A stretch of DNA of 48,321 nucleotides from a virus: positions 1-48,321 of IMG/VR virus record IMGVR_UViG_3300049001_000032; one strand, given 5' to 3'. Within the stretch, counting starts at the first letter, position 1. Every line of letters begins with the position of its first letter. Made by a program: the position numbers and the translations under genes. Shown here in pieces: positions 1 through 5,745 of the stretch. The notes under the pieces are model-generated. The model did no database searches and was not told the origin of the DNA. It saw only the letters and a program-made list of their open reading frames with translations.

Positions 1-148
1 GCTTTTTGAATACCGTCCACGGGAGGGTATCACGCGACGGGCATCTGCATCCTTTATACACCCGCGCGCACCCGTCCCGCAATCGCTTGACACCAAGGAA
101 ACCATCACGTGAAAGATTCAACCTGATACTCGCAAGGAAAGGACAAGA

Positions 149-202
149 ATGCGCGCATGCCAGCAACCAGCAGAACCTACCAATCTATCGCGCCATGAAT
201 AA
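149..202 (+). CDS. 17-residue ORF with good RBS
   Basis: An ATG follows AAGGAAAGGACAAGA, a good Shine-Dalgarno stretch that resembles the one before the 57-residue gene at 9766. The frame ends after 17 codons, overlapping the next small frame that starts at 195. It could be a leader peptide feeding ribosomes into the genes downstream. The product has no recognisable feature. The stretch before it (1-148) holds no convincing gene. A TTGACA at 87-92 has no matching -10 element. Confidence 0.25.
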   Translation: MRACQQPAEPTNLSRHE

Positions 203-272
203 GAGACTCAGGGTGCGCCTCGGCTATGAGATTCCAGGCGGCGCTGAAGTGTGCGTACCAGCGATCCAATGA
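195..272 (+). CDS. 25-residue basic ORF
   Basis: A 25-codon frame beginning MNKRLRVRLGYEI. Its start overlaps the end of the preceding mini-frame, and its TGA overlaps the ATG at 269 in the arrangement ATGA. These overlaps at both ends are what support it; the protein itself is too short to classify. It may act only as a translational coupler. Confidence 0.3.
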   Translation: MNKRLRVRLGYEIPGGAEVCVPAIQ

Positions 273-634
273 ATAGCAGACCAACCGGAATCATACGCAC
301 GTTGCCTGCACTTTACGGCAACGCTTCTATCAGCGCAAAGAGGTTCAAAGCTGCGATCAAGCGACTTGAGAGCGGTGATGAAGCGGTTGTGTACATCGCG
401 CTCGCACAACGCCCGCGAATCGAAGTTTTGCACATGTATCTTTTAATCGAAGGAAAGATACATGTGCGACTCAACATCGCAGGCTACGAAGATGGTCACG
501 CGGCAGAGTGCTTTGATAAGACAATCAGACGCCCTAAGTATTGGGCTGTTTGTACCGGGCCGGTTAGCCGCCCGTCAGAGCCGATAGCGCGGCGCGGCTT
601 TCAGGGGATTAGATACACGGAAGGGCTTTGGTAA
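269..634 (+). CDS. Hypothetical protein, 121 aa
   Basis: Unrecognised protein of 121 residues. The ATG at 269 is preferred over the GTG at 251 because it overlaps the upstream stop as ATGA, although neither has a strong ribosome binding site. The stop TAA overlaps the next start as TAATG, so it is likely co-translated with the J-domain gene. The middle of the gene (codons for HMYLLIEGKIHV) contains a perfect 14-bp inverted repeat, which is unusual inside coding DNA. No catalytic or metal-binding motif is visible. Confidence 0.6.
   Translation: MNSRPTGIIRTLPALYGNASISAKRFKAAIKRLESGDEAVVYIALAQRPRIEVLHMYLLIEGKIHVRLNIAGYEDGHAAECFDKTIRRPKYWAVCTGPVSRPSEPIARRGFQGIRYTEGLW
430..467 (+). repeat. Perfect 14-bp inverted repeat (hairpin)
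   Basis: GCACATGTATCTTT at 430-443 is the exact reverse complement of AAAGATACATGTGC at 454-467, separated by ten bases. It lies inside the 121-codon gene. It has no T tract after it, so it is not a classic terminator. It could be an RNA structure, a protein binding site, or chance. Confidence 0.7.
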
Positions 635-1368
635 TGAAAGAAGACTTTCAGTTCGAAGCGTTAGAGCGCTGGCCGTATGCGAAGCCCGGCAACCGGCGCG
701 CGACGTTCAAGGCTAATTACAGCAAGACGCTCGCGCAACTTCGTGCGGAACTCTCACGAGCGGGCGCGCGCTCAGTCGTGATCCAGTCCGGCCATCGCGG
801 GGAAGACATCCGCTTCGATGGCCTGCCCAAGGTGAACGCGCTCTCTCCGCGCTTCGCTGGCGTCTGCCTCATCTTCGAGAAGTGGAAGCCTATCGGGAAG
901 AAGAACGAAGCGGGCCAGCCTCTCGGCGTTTACGAGACGCTTGAGTTCCCATGCGCGACCTATAGCCACTGGGAAGACAACTTGCGCGCCATCGTTCTCA
1001 CGCTCGAAGCTCTGCGAGCGGTCGCACGCTACGGCGTCGCAGGCACTGGCACTTCCGAGGCAGGTAAGACGGAAGAGGCGAAACAGTATGCTGGCTTCGC
1101 GCGCAAGAAAATTGGGGATGAGGGAGCGCGACACAATGGCAAGCAGGAGATGACTCCTGAAGCTGCCGCATCAATCCTGGTTGCCTGCGCAGAGGGCGGC
1201 TGGACAGTCCAGGGCGTCTTGAGTGGCCGCGCCGAGATGGAAGCGTGCTTTAAGCAGGCGGCGAAGAACTCGCACCCGGACGCAGGCGGCACAGATAATT
1301 CGTTTGTCGCGGTCAGCCAGGCCGTCGCAGTTCTGCGGAGACACTTCAACGCCGCGGCATCATCATGA
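634..1368 (+). CDS. J-domain (DnaJ-like) protein
   Basis: 244-residue protein whose last ~35 residues look like a J domain: a helix followed by HPDAGGTD (HPD at about residues 214-216), then a helix with F..V..A...L. In the DnaJ family the HPD loop stimulates the ATPase of Hsp70, so this protein may recruit host DnaK to a viral task. The first ~170 residues are unrecognised and include a tryptophan-containing helical segment. ATG 634 is chosen because AAGGG lies 8 bases upstream and it overlaps the previous stop. A co-chaperonin gene lies further downstream at 7284. The J domain is well supported; the function of the N-terminal part is unknown. Confidence 0.75.
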   Translation: MKEDFQFEALERWPYAKPGNRRATFKANYSKTLAQLRAELSRAGARSVVIQSGHRGEDIRFDGLPKVNALSPRFAGVCLIFEKWKPIGKKNEAGQPLGVYETLEFPCATYSHWEDNLRAIVLTLEALRAVARYGVAGTGTSEAGKTEEAKQYAGFARKKIGDEGARHNGKQEMTPEAAASILVACAEGGWTVQGVLSGRAEMEACFKQAAKNSHPDAGGTDNSFVAVSQAVAVLRRHFNAAASS

Positions 1369-1408
1369 GTTTGTTCTACCAACCCACAGAAAGGAGGAAG
1401 CCCACTCT

Positions 1409-1426
1409 ATGCGCTTGTACGGGTAG
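1409..1426 (+). CDS. Five-codon leader ORF after consensus RBS
   Basis: AAAGGAGG is followed 8-9 bases later by ATG and then only five codons (MRLYG) before TAG. The ribosome binding site is among the best in the window, yet it drives almost nothing. It sits between the J-domain gene and the initiator-like gene and is followed by a stable hairpin at 1496-1518, an arrangement reminiscent of a leader peptide. Chance is possible. Confidence 0.3.
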   Translation: MRLYG

Positions 1427-1495
1427 CCTTCCCGAAAATAGGCGAATGATTATATGCAACTGAAGAGGAGTGGAAGCTCGACACCGGTGCGTCTC

Positions 1496-1518
1496 AAGCC
1501 CGGCGGCAATCCGGGCTT
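1496..1518 (+). promoter_or_regulatory. Stem-loop in initiator gene leader
   Basis: AAGCCCGG and CCGGGCTT form a perfect 8-bp stem with a 7-base loop. It lies 30 bases before the ATG of the initiator-like gene and has no following T run. It may be a weak terminator or control element for that gene, working with the five-codon frame upstream. Confidence 0.4.
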
Positions 1519-1547
1519 CCACCTCGATCTCAATGAGCGGGGAAAAG

Positions 1548-2504
1548 ATGAGCGAAGAAGACGAAAAACAGGACGACAATGCTCAATGGTGGTTACCCGT
1601 CGAGGAAGACGACTCAGGCGTGATCCACGTCGAGCAGCCTGACCGGTGGGTGACTATCGCCAACACGACGGCTAGGGACAGGCGCGTGAGTCTCGCGGGC
1701 CGGGGCCTCGTTCTTTACCTGATGAGCCATAAGACGGGCTGGAAGATTCGCGTCGCCGATCTGGTCAGGCAATCGCCGGAAGGACGCGATAGGATTTACA
1801 GCCTGATTAACGAGTTAAGGCGCTTCCGTTACATCCTTCGGAACCAGAAACGGCGCGATAACGGCACATATTATTGGAAATATGCGGCTTATGGCGTTCC
1901 GGTCGGCCCTGAAATGACAGATGAAGAGTGGGCGAAAGAAAACCCCAAACGTAAGAAACGAAAGGCCGAAGGGGAATCCTTACCATTTCCTGAAAAACCG
2001 GATATGGACAAACCGGATACGGTTAAACCAGATATGGTTCGTCCAGATATGGCTCAGCCAGATACGGTCGAACCAGATACGGATGAGCCGGATGGTAAAA
2101 CTAAAGAATTACTATCCGAAGAATTACCATCTCAAGAATCACCAACCGAAGAAAAACCACACACAGAAAAGGCGTCGCCGCCGGGAGCGGCTGACGCTTC
2201 AGACGCGGGTGTGCGTGTGGGTAAAAGTAGATTCGATTGGGAAACTGCTATGGCCTGGGCGACAGAGGAGAAAGCCGCTGACCCGGATGTGCGCTCGGCG
2301 AAGGCACTCGCCATCGCAGCCTTTGAGTCGGGCAGCCGTGATTATCTGATCGAGATTTGGATTGCAGGGAAGCAGAAGAGCGAGGGCAAGAAGCTTCAGC
2401 CCGCTGACACGAACTGCTCAAAGTGTAACGGCAGTGGATGGGAGACAGTTCCGGGCAAGGGTGCGCGCCCGTGCCAATGCCGTACTGGAAAGGAAGGCAA
2501 GTGA
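1548..2504 (+). CDS. Replication initiator-like protein (helix-turn-helix, lambda O-like layout)
   Basis: 318 residues. Residues ~30-100 resemble the helix-turn-helix domain of phage replication/initiator proteins: W-x-I-x-N, then RRVSLAGRGLVLYLMSH, GWKIRVADLV and GRDRIYSLINELRRFRYI. Residues ~151-183 are a PD(M/T)xx five-residue repeat, followed by an acidic, charged linker. The last 30 residues hold a CSKCNGSGW...CQC cysteine motif seen in phage primosomal-type proteins. ATG 1548 is chosen because GGGGA precedes it closely; the ATG at 1533 has no ribosome binding site. The DNA coding the PD repeat forms iteron-like direct repeats, as in lambda O, where the origin lies inside the initiator gene. 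It probably binds its own gene; this is inferred. Confidence 0.65.
   Translation: MSEEDEKQDDNAQWWLPVEEDDSGVIHVEQPDRWVTIANTTARDRRVSLAGRGLVLYLMSHKTGWKIRVADLVRQSPEGRDRIYSLINELRRFRYILRNQKRRDNGTYYWKYAAYGVPVGPEMTDEEWAKENPKRKKRKAEGESLPFPEKPDMDKPDTVKPDMVRPDMAQPDTVEPDTDEPDGKTKELLSEELPSQESPTEEKPHTEKASPPGAADASDAGVRVGKSRFDWETAMAWATEEKAADPDVRSAKALAIAAFESGSRDYLIEIWIAGKQKSEGKKLQPADTNCSKCNGSGWETVPGKGARPCQCRTGKEGK
1998..2096 (+). repeat. Six 15-bp direct repeats (iteron candidate) within initiator gene
   Basis: Units begin at 1998, 2013, 2028, 2043, 2058 and 2073, with a partial seventh at 2088. The shared core is CC(A/G)GATA(T/C)GG followed by five more variable bases. They are in frame and encode PDM/PDT repeats. 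An A-rich stretch (about 2095-2180) follows immediately, as would suit an unwinding region. Known lambdoid origins have iterons inside the initiator gene followed by an A/T-rich segment. Origin function is inferred. Confidence 0.75.
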
Positions 2505-2788
2505 TGCCATTAACGATTACGGCTGAAGAAAAAGAACGACTGATTGAGAGTTCCCTGCAAACAATGCGCGAGTGGCAGAGGCCAATCATCATTGAAACAA
2601 ATATTACGATCACCGTCGGGTTGATCAGCATGCTTCAACTTGCGCTTCGCCACCCGGCCACGGCTGAACGTCCAACAACTGCGATAGTCGAAAGGTTCAC
2701 ACGCAACCTGATTGAAGGGCTTGATCCAACGCACGGGGATTTTTACTTATTCCTGATGCTCGGCTTTAACCCGGACTTTGACGAATAA
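2504..2788 (+). CDS. Hypothetical protein, 94 aa
   Basis: Unrecognised 94-residue protein beginning MPLTITAEEKERLIES. It contains a hydrophobic helix (IIIETNITITVGLISMLQLAL) and an acidic end. Its ATG overlaps the stop of the initiator-like gene (TGATG), and AAGGAAGG lies just upstream, so translation is probably coupled. In phages, the gene after an O-like initiator is often a helicase loader, but nothing here resembles one. Confidence 0.65.
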   Translation: MPLTITAEEKERLIESSLQTMREWQRPIIIETNITITVGLISMLQLALRHPATAERPTTAIVERFTRNLIEGLDPTHGDFYLFLMLGFNPDFDE

Positions 2789-2800
2789 CCGGAGGGTGTG

Positions 2801-3097
2801 ATGGCAGTCAGGCTTGTTCAGTTTCTCTGTCCCCATCGTCACTGCATCGTGGCGGGCGCTTACGAGGAAGGGCAGGGAAGTAAGGAGAAAACAATCGGCA
2901 TTCTCCAGGACAGTATGAGAGCGCTGGGGATAGAGGAGCGTTGCGCGTTGTGCGGCTCAACCGATCTTGAGTTTGAAGACCGGCTGACGAAATACGCGAC
3001 GATGCAGGAAGCCGCCCCGGCCCTGGGCGAAACGGCGCAAAAGAACGCGATGACGCGTGAGTTGATTGATTCTTTCCGTGCGACGCGCAGGAATTGA
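2801..3097 (+). CDS. Small zinc-binding-like hypothetical protein
   Basis: 98 residues with CPHRHC near the start and CALCGS at about residue 48, a pattern that suggests a structural zinc site. The rest is helical and charged. ATG 2801 lies five bases after GGAGG; the GTG at 2798 is too close to that site. It belongs to the same run of small same-strand genes as its neighbours. The function is unknown. Confidence 0.65.
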   Translation: MAVRLVQFLCPHRHCIVAGAYEEGQGSKEKTIGILQDSMRALGIEERCALCGSTDLEFEDRLTKYATMQEAAPALGETAQKNAMTRELIDSFRATRRN

Positions 3098-3105
3098 GGT
3101 GAACG

Positions 3106-3333
3106 ATGGAAGAACCACAAACAGAATCGGAATGGCAAGAAGCGGTTGACCTGGCGGATTTTTATCTGCACCTGCACGCGGCTGTCGCTTACGGCCTAGT
3201 CACATACACCGGCGAGATCAACGTCGAGCGGTGCCAATATATTTTGCAGTATGGGCGAGACCGAAATATCACACCGCACTCTGATGCGGTCGAGCGCATT
3301 ACGCGCAGGCTAGGGGAGGCGTTGGGGTTTTGA
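3106..3333 (+). CDS. Hypothetical protein, 75 aa
   Basis: 75 residues, acidic N-terminus (MEEPQTESEWQEAVDL), then a mixed helical body ending in RITRRLGEALGF. GAGGTGA precedes the ATG. Its stop overlaps the next start (TGATG), so it is part of a coupled series. No motif was recognised. Confidence 0.65.
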   Translation: MEEPQTESEWQEAVDLADFYLHLHAAVAYGLVTYTGEINVERCQYILQYGRDRNITPHSDAVERITRRLGEALGF

Positions 3334-3665
3334 TGAGCGGAAATAAGAATCGGGGAATTGAATTAAATGAGCGGTTCAAGCTCTTCCCGGAAGAGATCGC
3401 CGCTGATGATCCGGCTGTCATCATCCAGTATTACCGCGCTTCGTTTGAGACCTTCCAGCGACAGCTCTCAGAAATTCAGGAGGAGCACGATTTGACGATG
3501 AAGATGATGGCCGTGCTCGCTCAAAAATTCGGGGGAATGATCCAGGTGGACGACGCGGACGTGCGCGCGCTTCCAAAAGACTACTCAATCGAATTGAAGT
3601 TTTTCCCGACGACTCGGGTGTTTGTGTTGACATACCACCCGCCCGAAGGGGAGAAGGGAGTATAG
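3333..3665 (+). CDS. Hypothetical protein, 110 aa
   Basis: 110 residues with a central coiled-coil-like helix (YYRASFETFQRQLSEIQEEH) followed by a short beta-rich C-terminal part (YSIELKFFPTTRVFVLTYHPP). ATG 3333 overlaps the previous stop. It is the last intact gene before the inserted element. The function is unknown. Confidence 0.65.
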   Translation: MSGNKNRGIELNERFKLFPEEIAADDPAVIIQYYRASFETFQRQLSEIQEEHDLTMKMMAVLAQKFGGMIQVDDADVRALPKDYSIELKFFPTTRVFVLTYHPPEGEKGV

Positions 3666-3729
3666 GTGATTATGTGAGTTATGACACTTGAAGAAGAGAT
3701 CAGCGAGCAGGTTGAGTACCTCCGAATGC

Positions 3730-3801
3730 ATAGAAGTAGATGCGACTACACATAAGAAGGTGCGACTAGCACAGAAGTGAGTGCGACTGGTAAAGAAGTC
3801 G
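3730..3801 (+). repeat. Left-end array of ~20-bp motif
   Basis: TGCGACT occurs at 3741, 3761 and 3782, each preceded by an AGAAG block (3732, 3755, 3773), with a fourth AGAAG at 3794. The unit resembles ACAGAAGTGAGTGCGACT with a 20-21 base period. These are inverted relative to the copies at the other end of the element. Confidence 0.75.
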
Positions 3802-3819
3802 TTATTGACGGTGTTGCAC

Positions 3820-4035
3820 ATGGACGAATTCGACCTCGACAGCCTGACCCTTGAAGAGCACCAAGCCATCCGTAAGCTTGAGCTATTAGCCAAACGATGG
3901 CCCAAATCGCTCTGGCTCTATTCGGCCAGTGGCACGCTCTACGTCATGCGCTGCGGCGAGGACGATCCGCGCTCAACCGAACAGAAGTACGCCGTCATTA
4001 GTATCAACATCCCGAACGATGGCGGCGATTGGTAG
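3820..4035 (+). CDS. Passenger gene of the insertion, 71 aa
   Basis: 71 residues starting MDEFDLDSLTLEEHQAI, with KRWPKSLWLYSASGTLYVM in the centre and INIPNDGGDW at the end. It is the only gene within the inserted element and lies between the two motif arrays. The ATG at 3820 is more natural than the GTG at 3781, which lies inside the left array, but no clear ribosome binding site is seen. It is not recognised as a transposase; it is too small and has no catalytic triad. It looks like a small phage-type protein of unknown function. Confidence 0.55.
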   Translation: MDEFDLDSLTLEEHQAIRKLELLAKRWPKSLWLYSASGTLYVMRCGEDDPRSTEQKYAVISINIPNDGGDW

Positions 4036-4041
4036 AAAAGC

Positions 4042-4160
4042 AGTCGCGCCTTCTTCTGTGAAAACCGGAACCAGTCGCGTTCACTGTTGTGAGCAGTCGC
4101 ACTCTCTTATGTGTGAAAAGAGCTAAAACGGATGCTTTAGTCGCAATCACTTCTGTGTAT
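4042..4160 (+). repeat. Right-end array of ~20-bp motif, inverted
   Basis: AGTCGC begins at 4042, 4073, 4095 and 4139, each followed by a CTTCTGTG-like block; the best copy, at 4139, reads AGTCGCAATCACTTCTGTGT. Spacings are 31, 22 and 44 bases. These are the reverse complement of the left-end motif. Confidence 0.75.
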
Positions 4161-4338
4161 TAGGAGTACCTGCACGAACTTGATGCCGAGATAGCTAAAG
4201 AGACCGACTGGTACATTCTTGGCGATCTCCAGAAGAACTATGACGCAGCCTATGAGCGCCTTGAGAGGCTGGAGGAGGAGATGCGAGATGCCCAAGACGA
4301 GAAGAGTCGAATTTAAGTTCATTGAATTAATGGAAACG

Positions 4339-4380
4339 AAAAGGCCGTCGCGCGAGCGAATAATCGCGCGACGGCCTTTT
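4339..4380 (+). terminator. Strong intrinsic terminator (bidirectional)
   Basis: A 17-bp perfect stem, AAAAGGCCGTCGCGCGA with its complement ending GGCCTTTT, and an 8-base loop. The A run before and T run after make it work on either strand. It closes the left gene cluster after the split gene. Confidence 0.92.
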
Positions 4381-4385
4381 CAATG

Positions 4386-4410
4386 ACGGGAAAGCTCCCG
4401 TGTATTTTTC
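4386..4410 (+). terminator. Second short terminator-like hairpin
   Basis: ACGGGA and TCCCGT form a 6-bp stem with a four-base loop followed by GTATTTTTCT. It sits directly after the stronger terminator and may back it up. Confidence 0.5.
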
Positions 4411-4607
4411 TGAGGCAAAGTTGGACGCCGCGTATCGGTCGCCTCGCGCCATCAGCGCCCAAGTAAGTAGGACGCCCCGGTGAACCTGCCCCGCTTGACT
4501 CACGTGTAGGCTGAGTATCAGCCCTCACACCAGGGACTGTCAATCTCTTTTACGTTGCGTAAATAAATTATTTCGGTTACTTTGCCAATTATTGTGGGAG
4601 TTCCCGT
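4411..4607 (+). other. Intergenic region, no gene seen
   Basis: This stretch holds no supported gene. It contains a small hairpin (GGCTGA/TCAGCC at 4509-4523). Around 4537-4565, CTGTCA and TAAATA are 17 bases apart and could be a weak promoter for the gene at 4666; the -10 match is poor. No tRNA fold could be drawn. Confidence 0.4.
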
Positions 4608-4628
4608 GCCACCACAAAATGTGGTGGC
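4608..4628 (+). promoter_or_regulatory. 9-bp hairpin in 5' leader
   Basis: GCCACCACA and TGTGGTGGC pair perfectly around AAA. It is about 38 bases before the ATG at 4666. It has no T run, so leader RNA structure or stability is more likely than termination. Confidence 0.5.
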
Positions 4629-4665
4629 CTTACCTTCAACCATTCAAAGAAAGGATTTCAAGCTT

Positions 4666-4962
4666 ATGTCTGAATCATCTCACGGCACGGATGGCCGCAG
4701 TGGAGCATCAACTGGAGCTGGTGCAGCCGCACCGGCGCAGGAGACGCAGCAGAACAAGCTTAAGGACAAAAAGGACTTCGAGCCGATCACTAACGTTGAC
4801 CGCGCCGACCAGGAGCTGCGCCGCGCAGGTTACGGCCACAACGCCGTCACGCTCATCACGGACGGAATCAAGAGCCAGGAAATCTGTCTCTTCAAGAGCA
4901 CGTTAAACGAGGGACAGTTCAAACTCGGGGCATGGCCGCAAACAGCCGATCTGTCCGCCTAA
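4666..4962 (+). CDS. Hypothetical protein, 98 aa
   Basis: 98 residues. The first ~40 are low-complexity (Ser, Gly, Ala, Gln), then there is a compact part from about residue 42 (FEPITNVDRADQELRRAGYG...). ATG 4666 follows AAAGGA by ten bases; an earlier in-frame start at 4582 would read through the leader hairpin and is less likely. The gene is flanked by its own leader hairpin and a following terminator, so it is probably a single-gene unit. The function is unknown. Confidence 0.6.
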   Translation: MSESSHGTDGRSGASTGAGAAAPAQETQQNKLKDKKDFEPITNVDRADQELRRAGYGHNAVTLITDGIKSQEICLFKSTLNEGQFKLGAWPQTADLSA

Positions 4963-4973
4963 GCAAGTCAGTG

Positions 4974-5006
4974 ATAAGTGATGGGTGAGTCTCACCCATC
5001 ACTTAT
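4974..5006 (+). terminator. 16-bp near-perfect palindrome, probable terminator
   Basis: Arms ATAAGTGATGGGTGAG (4974-4989) and its complement (4991-5006) flank a single base. It lies 11 bases after the stop of the preceding gene. The following run (TAATCTTC) is only partly T-rich. Confidence 0.65.
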
Positions 5007-5086
5007 TAATCTTCAGGGGGGCGCGCGCGCTTTTGACGAAGGGGGTACTTGTTACCCGTTTGGGCCTTCGTGCAGAATCGCGTGCG

Positions 5087-5506
5087 ATGAAGAATAGGGG
5101 TCTCGCAGGCGGCTTTAATTTCGACCAACCGAAGAAATCACAAGCCTTAATCCCCACCGAAAGCTCAGTTCTCGCCAGCATACAAGATCATTGCCGCTGG
5201 AACCGTATCTATTTCCAGCGCACCAACAGCGGCAAGGTTCAAGTCGGAAAACACTGGATAAAGCTTTGCGACGAGGGTACGCCCGATCTGTTGATCTGCT
5301 ACCGGGGGCTATTTCTCGGCTGCGAAACCAAGCGGCTCAATGAGACGGCGCGTGAGACGCAAATCACCGAACACGTGAAGATCACAAAAGCAGGTGGATT
5401 CGTCATCGTCGCACATTCAAGGGACGAATTTTGTGCGGGCCTCAAGGAGATTGATAATCTCCTCAATAATCTAATCTGGATGTTGTTTGGAATCGTAAAC
5501 AGGTGA
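5087..5506 (+). CDS. VRR-NUC domain nuclease
   Basis: 139 residues fitting the VRR-NUC family of the PD-(D/E)xK nuclease fold. GTPDLL (residues 64-69) gives the acidic residue D67. E80 and K82 follow in FLGCETKR, then Q92...H96 and AGGFVIV complete the core. Such stand-alone phage enzymes are thought to cut branched or replicating DNA. The start is uncertain: ATG 5087 has no good ribosome binding site, but all catalytic residues lie well after it. The stop TGA touches a very strong terminator. The family call is firm; the cellular role is inferred. Confidence 0.78.
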   Translation: MKNRGLAGGFNFDQPKKSQALIPTESSVLASIQDHCRWNRIYFQRTNSGKVQVGKHWIKLCDEGTPDLLICYRGLFLGCETKRLNETARETQITEHVKITKAGGFVIVAHSRDEFCAGLKEIDNLLNNLIWMLFGIVNR

Positions 5507-5558
5507 AGGCCGCGTCCGCTTCTTCGACTACTAATCGAAGAAGCGGACGCGGCCTTTT
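5506..5558 (+). terminator. Very strong intrinsic terminator
   Basis: A 22-bp perfect GC-rich stem (5506-5527 with 5535-5556), a 7-base loop and a following T run. It begins in the stop codon of the nuclease gene. Confidence 0.95.
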
Positions 5559-5665
5559 GGCATTAGATGCAAACCGGGGAAGAGCTGACTTTTTGTTTGG
5601 CTACTCGAAGAGGCTCTTCCTTCGGCAAGCGCATGAGATAGACGCTCATCAATTAAAACATCCAT

Positions 5666-5702
5666 CTGTCACAAATGTATTTCTTTTTGACAGGGGTGTC
5701 AA
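5666..5702 (+). promoter_or_regulatory. TGTCA/TGACA operator-like site, copy 1
   Basis: CTGTCA at 5666, then TTGACA at 5687 and TGTCAA at 5697; the last two form a 6-bp palindrome around GGGG. It lies about 45 bases before the winged-helix gene. A similar arrangement occurs just after that gene at 6639-6678. The TTGACA has no suitable -10 at 16-18 bases. Confidence 0.4.
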
Positions 5703-5745
5703 TTTAATTTGCATGGGTGCTCTTGAAATTGAGGAAGAGCGCTCT

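Larger units (their letters stand above)
3722..4163 (+). mobile_element. 442-bp insertion element with 8-bp target duplication
   Basis: The direct repeat GAGTACCT occurs at 3714-3721 and 4164-4171, exactly where the split coiled-coil gene rejoins in frame. The two ends are imperfect inverted repeats (about 20 of 26 positions match, including CAGAAGT-like and TGCGACTA blocks). Each end carries further copies of the same motif, directly repeated within an end and inverted between ends, as in transposons with several transposase sites per end (Tn7, Tn402 and Mu types). It carries one 71-codon gene and no transposase, so it would need help in trans. The 8-bp duplication does not match the 5 bp of the Tn7/Mu families. 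The element's family is unknown. Confidence 0.65.
3681..4316 (+). pseudogene. Coiled-coil gene split by the 442-bp insertion
   Basis: The left part (3681-3721) encodes MTLEEEISEQVEYL and then runs into unrelated sequence and a stop. The right part resumes at 4164 in the matching frame and encodes a heptad-rich acidic helix (HELDAEIAKETDW...ERLERLEEEM) ending at TAA 4316. Removing 3722-4163 plus one copy of the 8-bp duplication rejoins them into one 61-residue coiled-coil protein. The right part has an in-frame stop just before it and no good start, so the gene is probably inactive here. The reconstruction is direct from sequence; loss of function is inferred. Confidence 0.6.

Noticed and set aside
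87-92. TTGACA as a -35 promoter box (also at 5687 and 6660)
   Set aside because: No acceptable -10 box lies 16-18 bases downstream in any of the three cases.
3741-3800. Possible CRISPR array
   Set aside because: Repeats are short (about 7+5 conserved bases), the intervals are under 15 bases, and inverted copies lie at the other end of an insertion; this fits transposon-end sites, not CRISPR.
4411-4540. Possible tRNA or tRNA-like RNA (several short hairpins)
   Set aside because: No cloverleaf with a proper acceptor stem, anticodon arm and T arm could be drawn on either strand.
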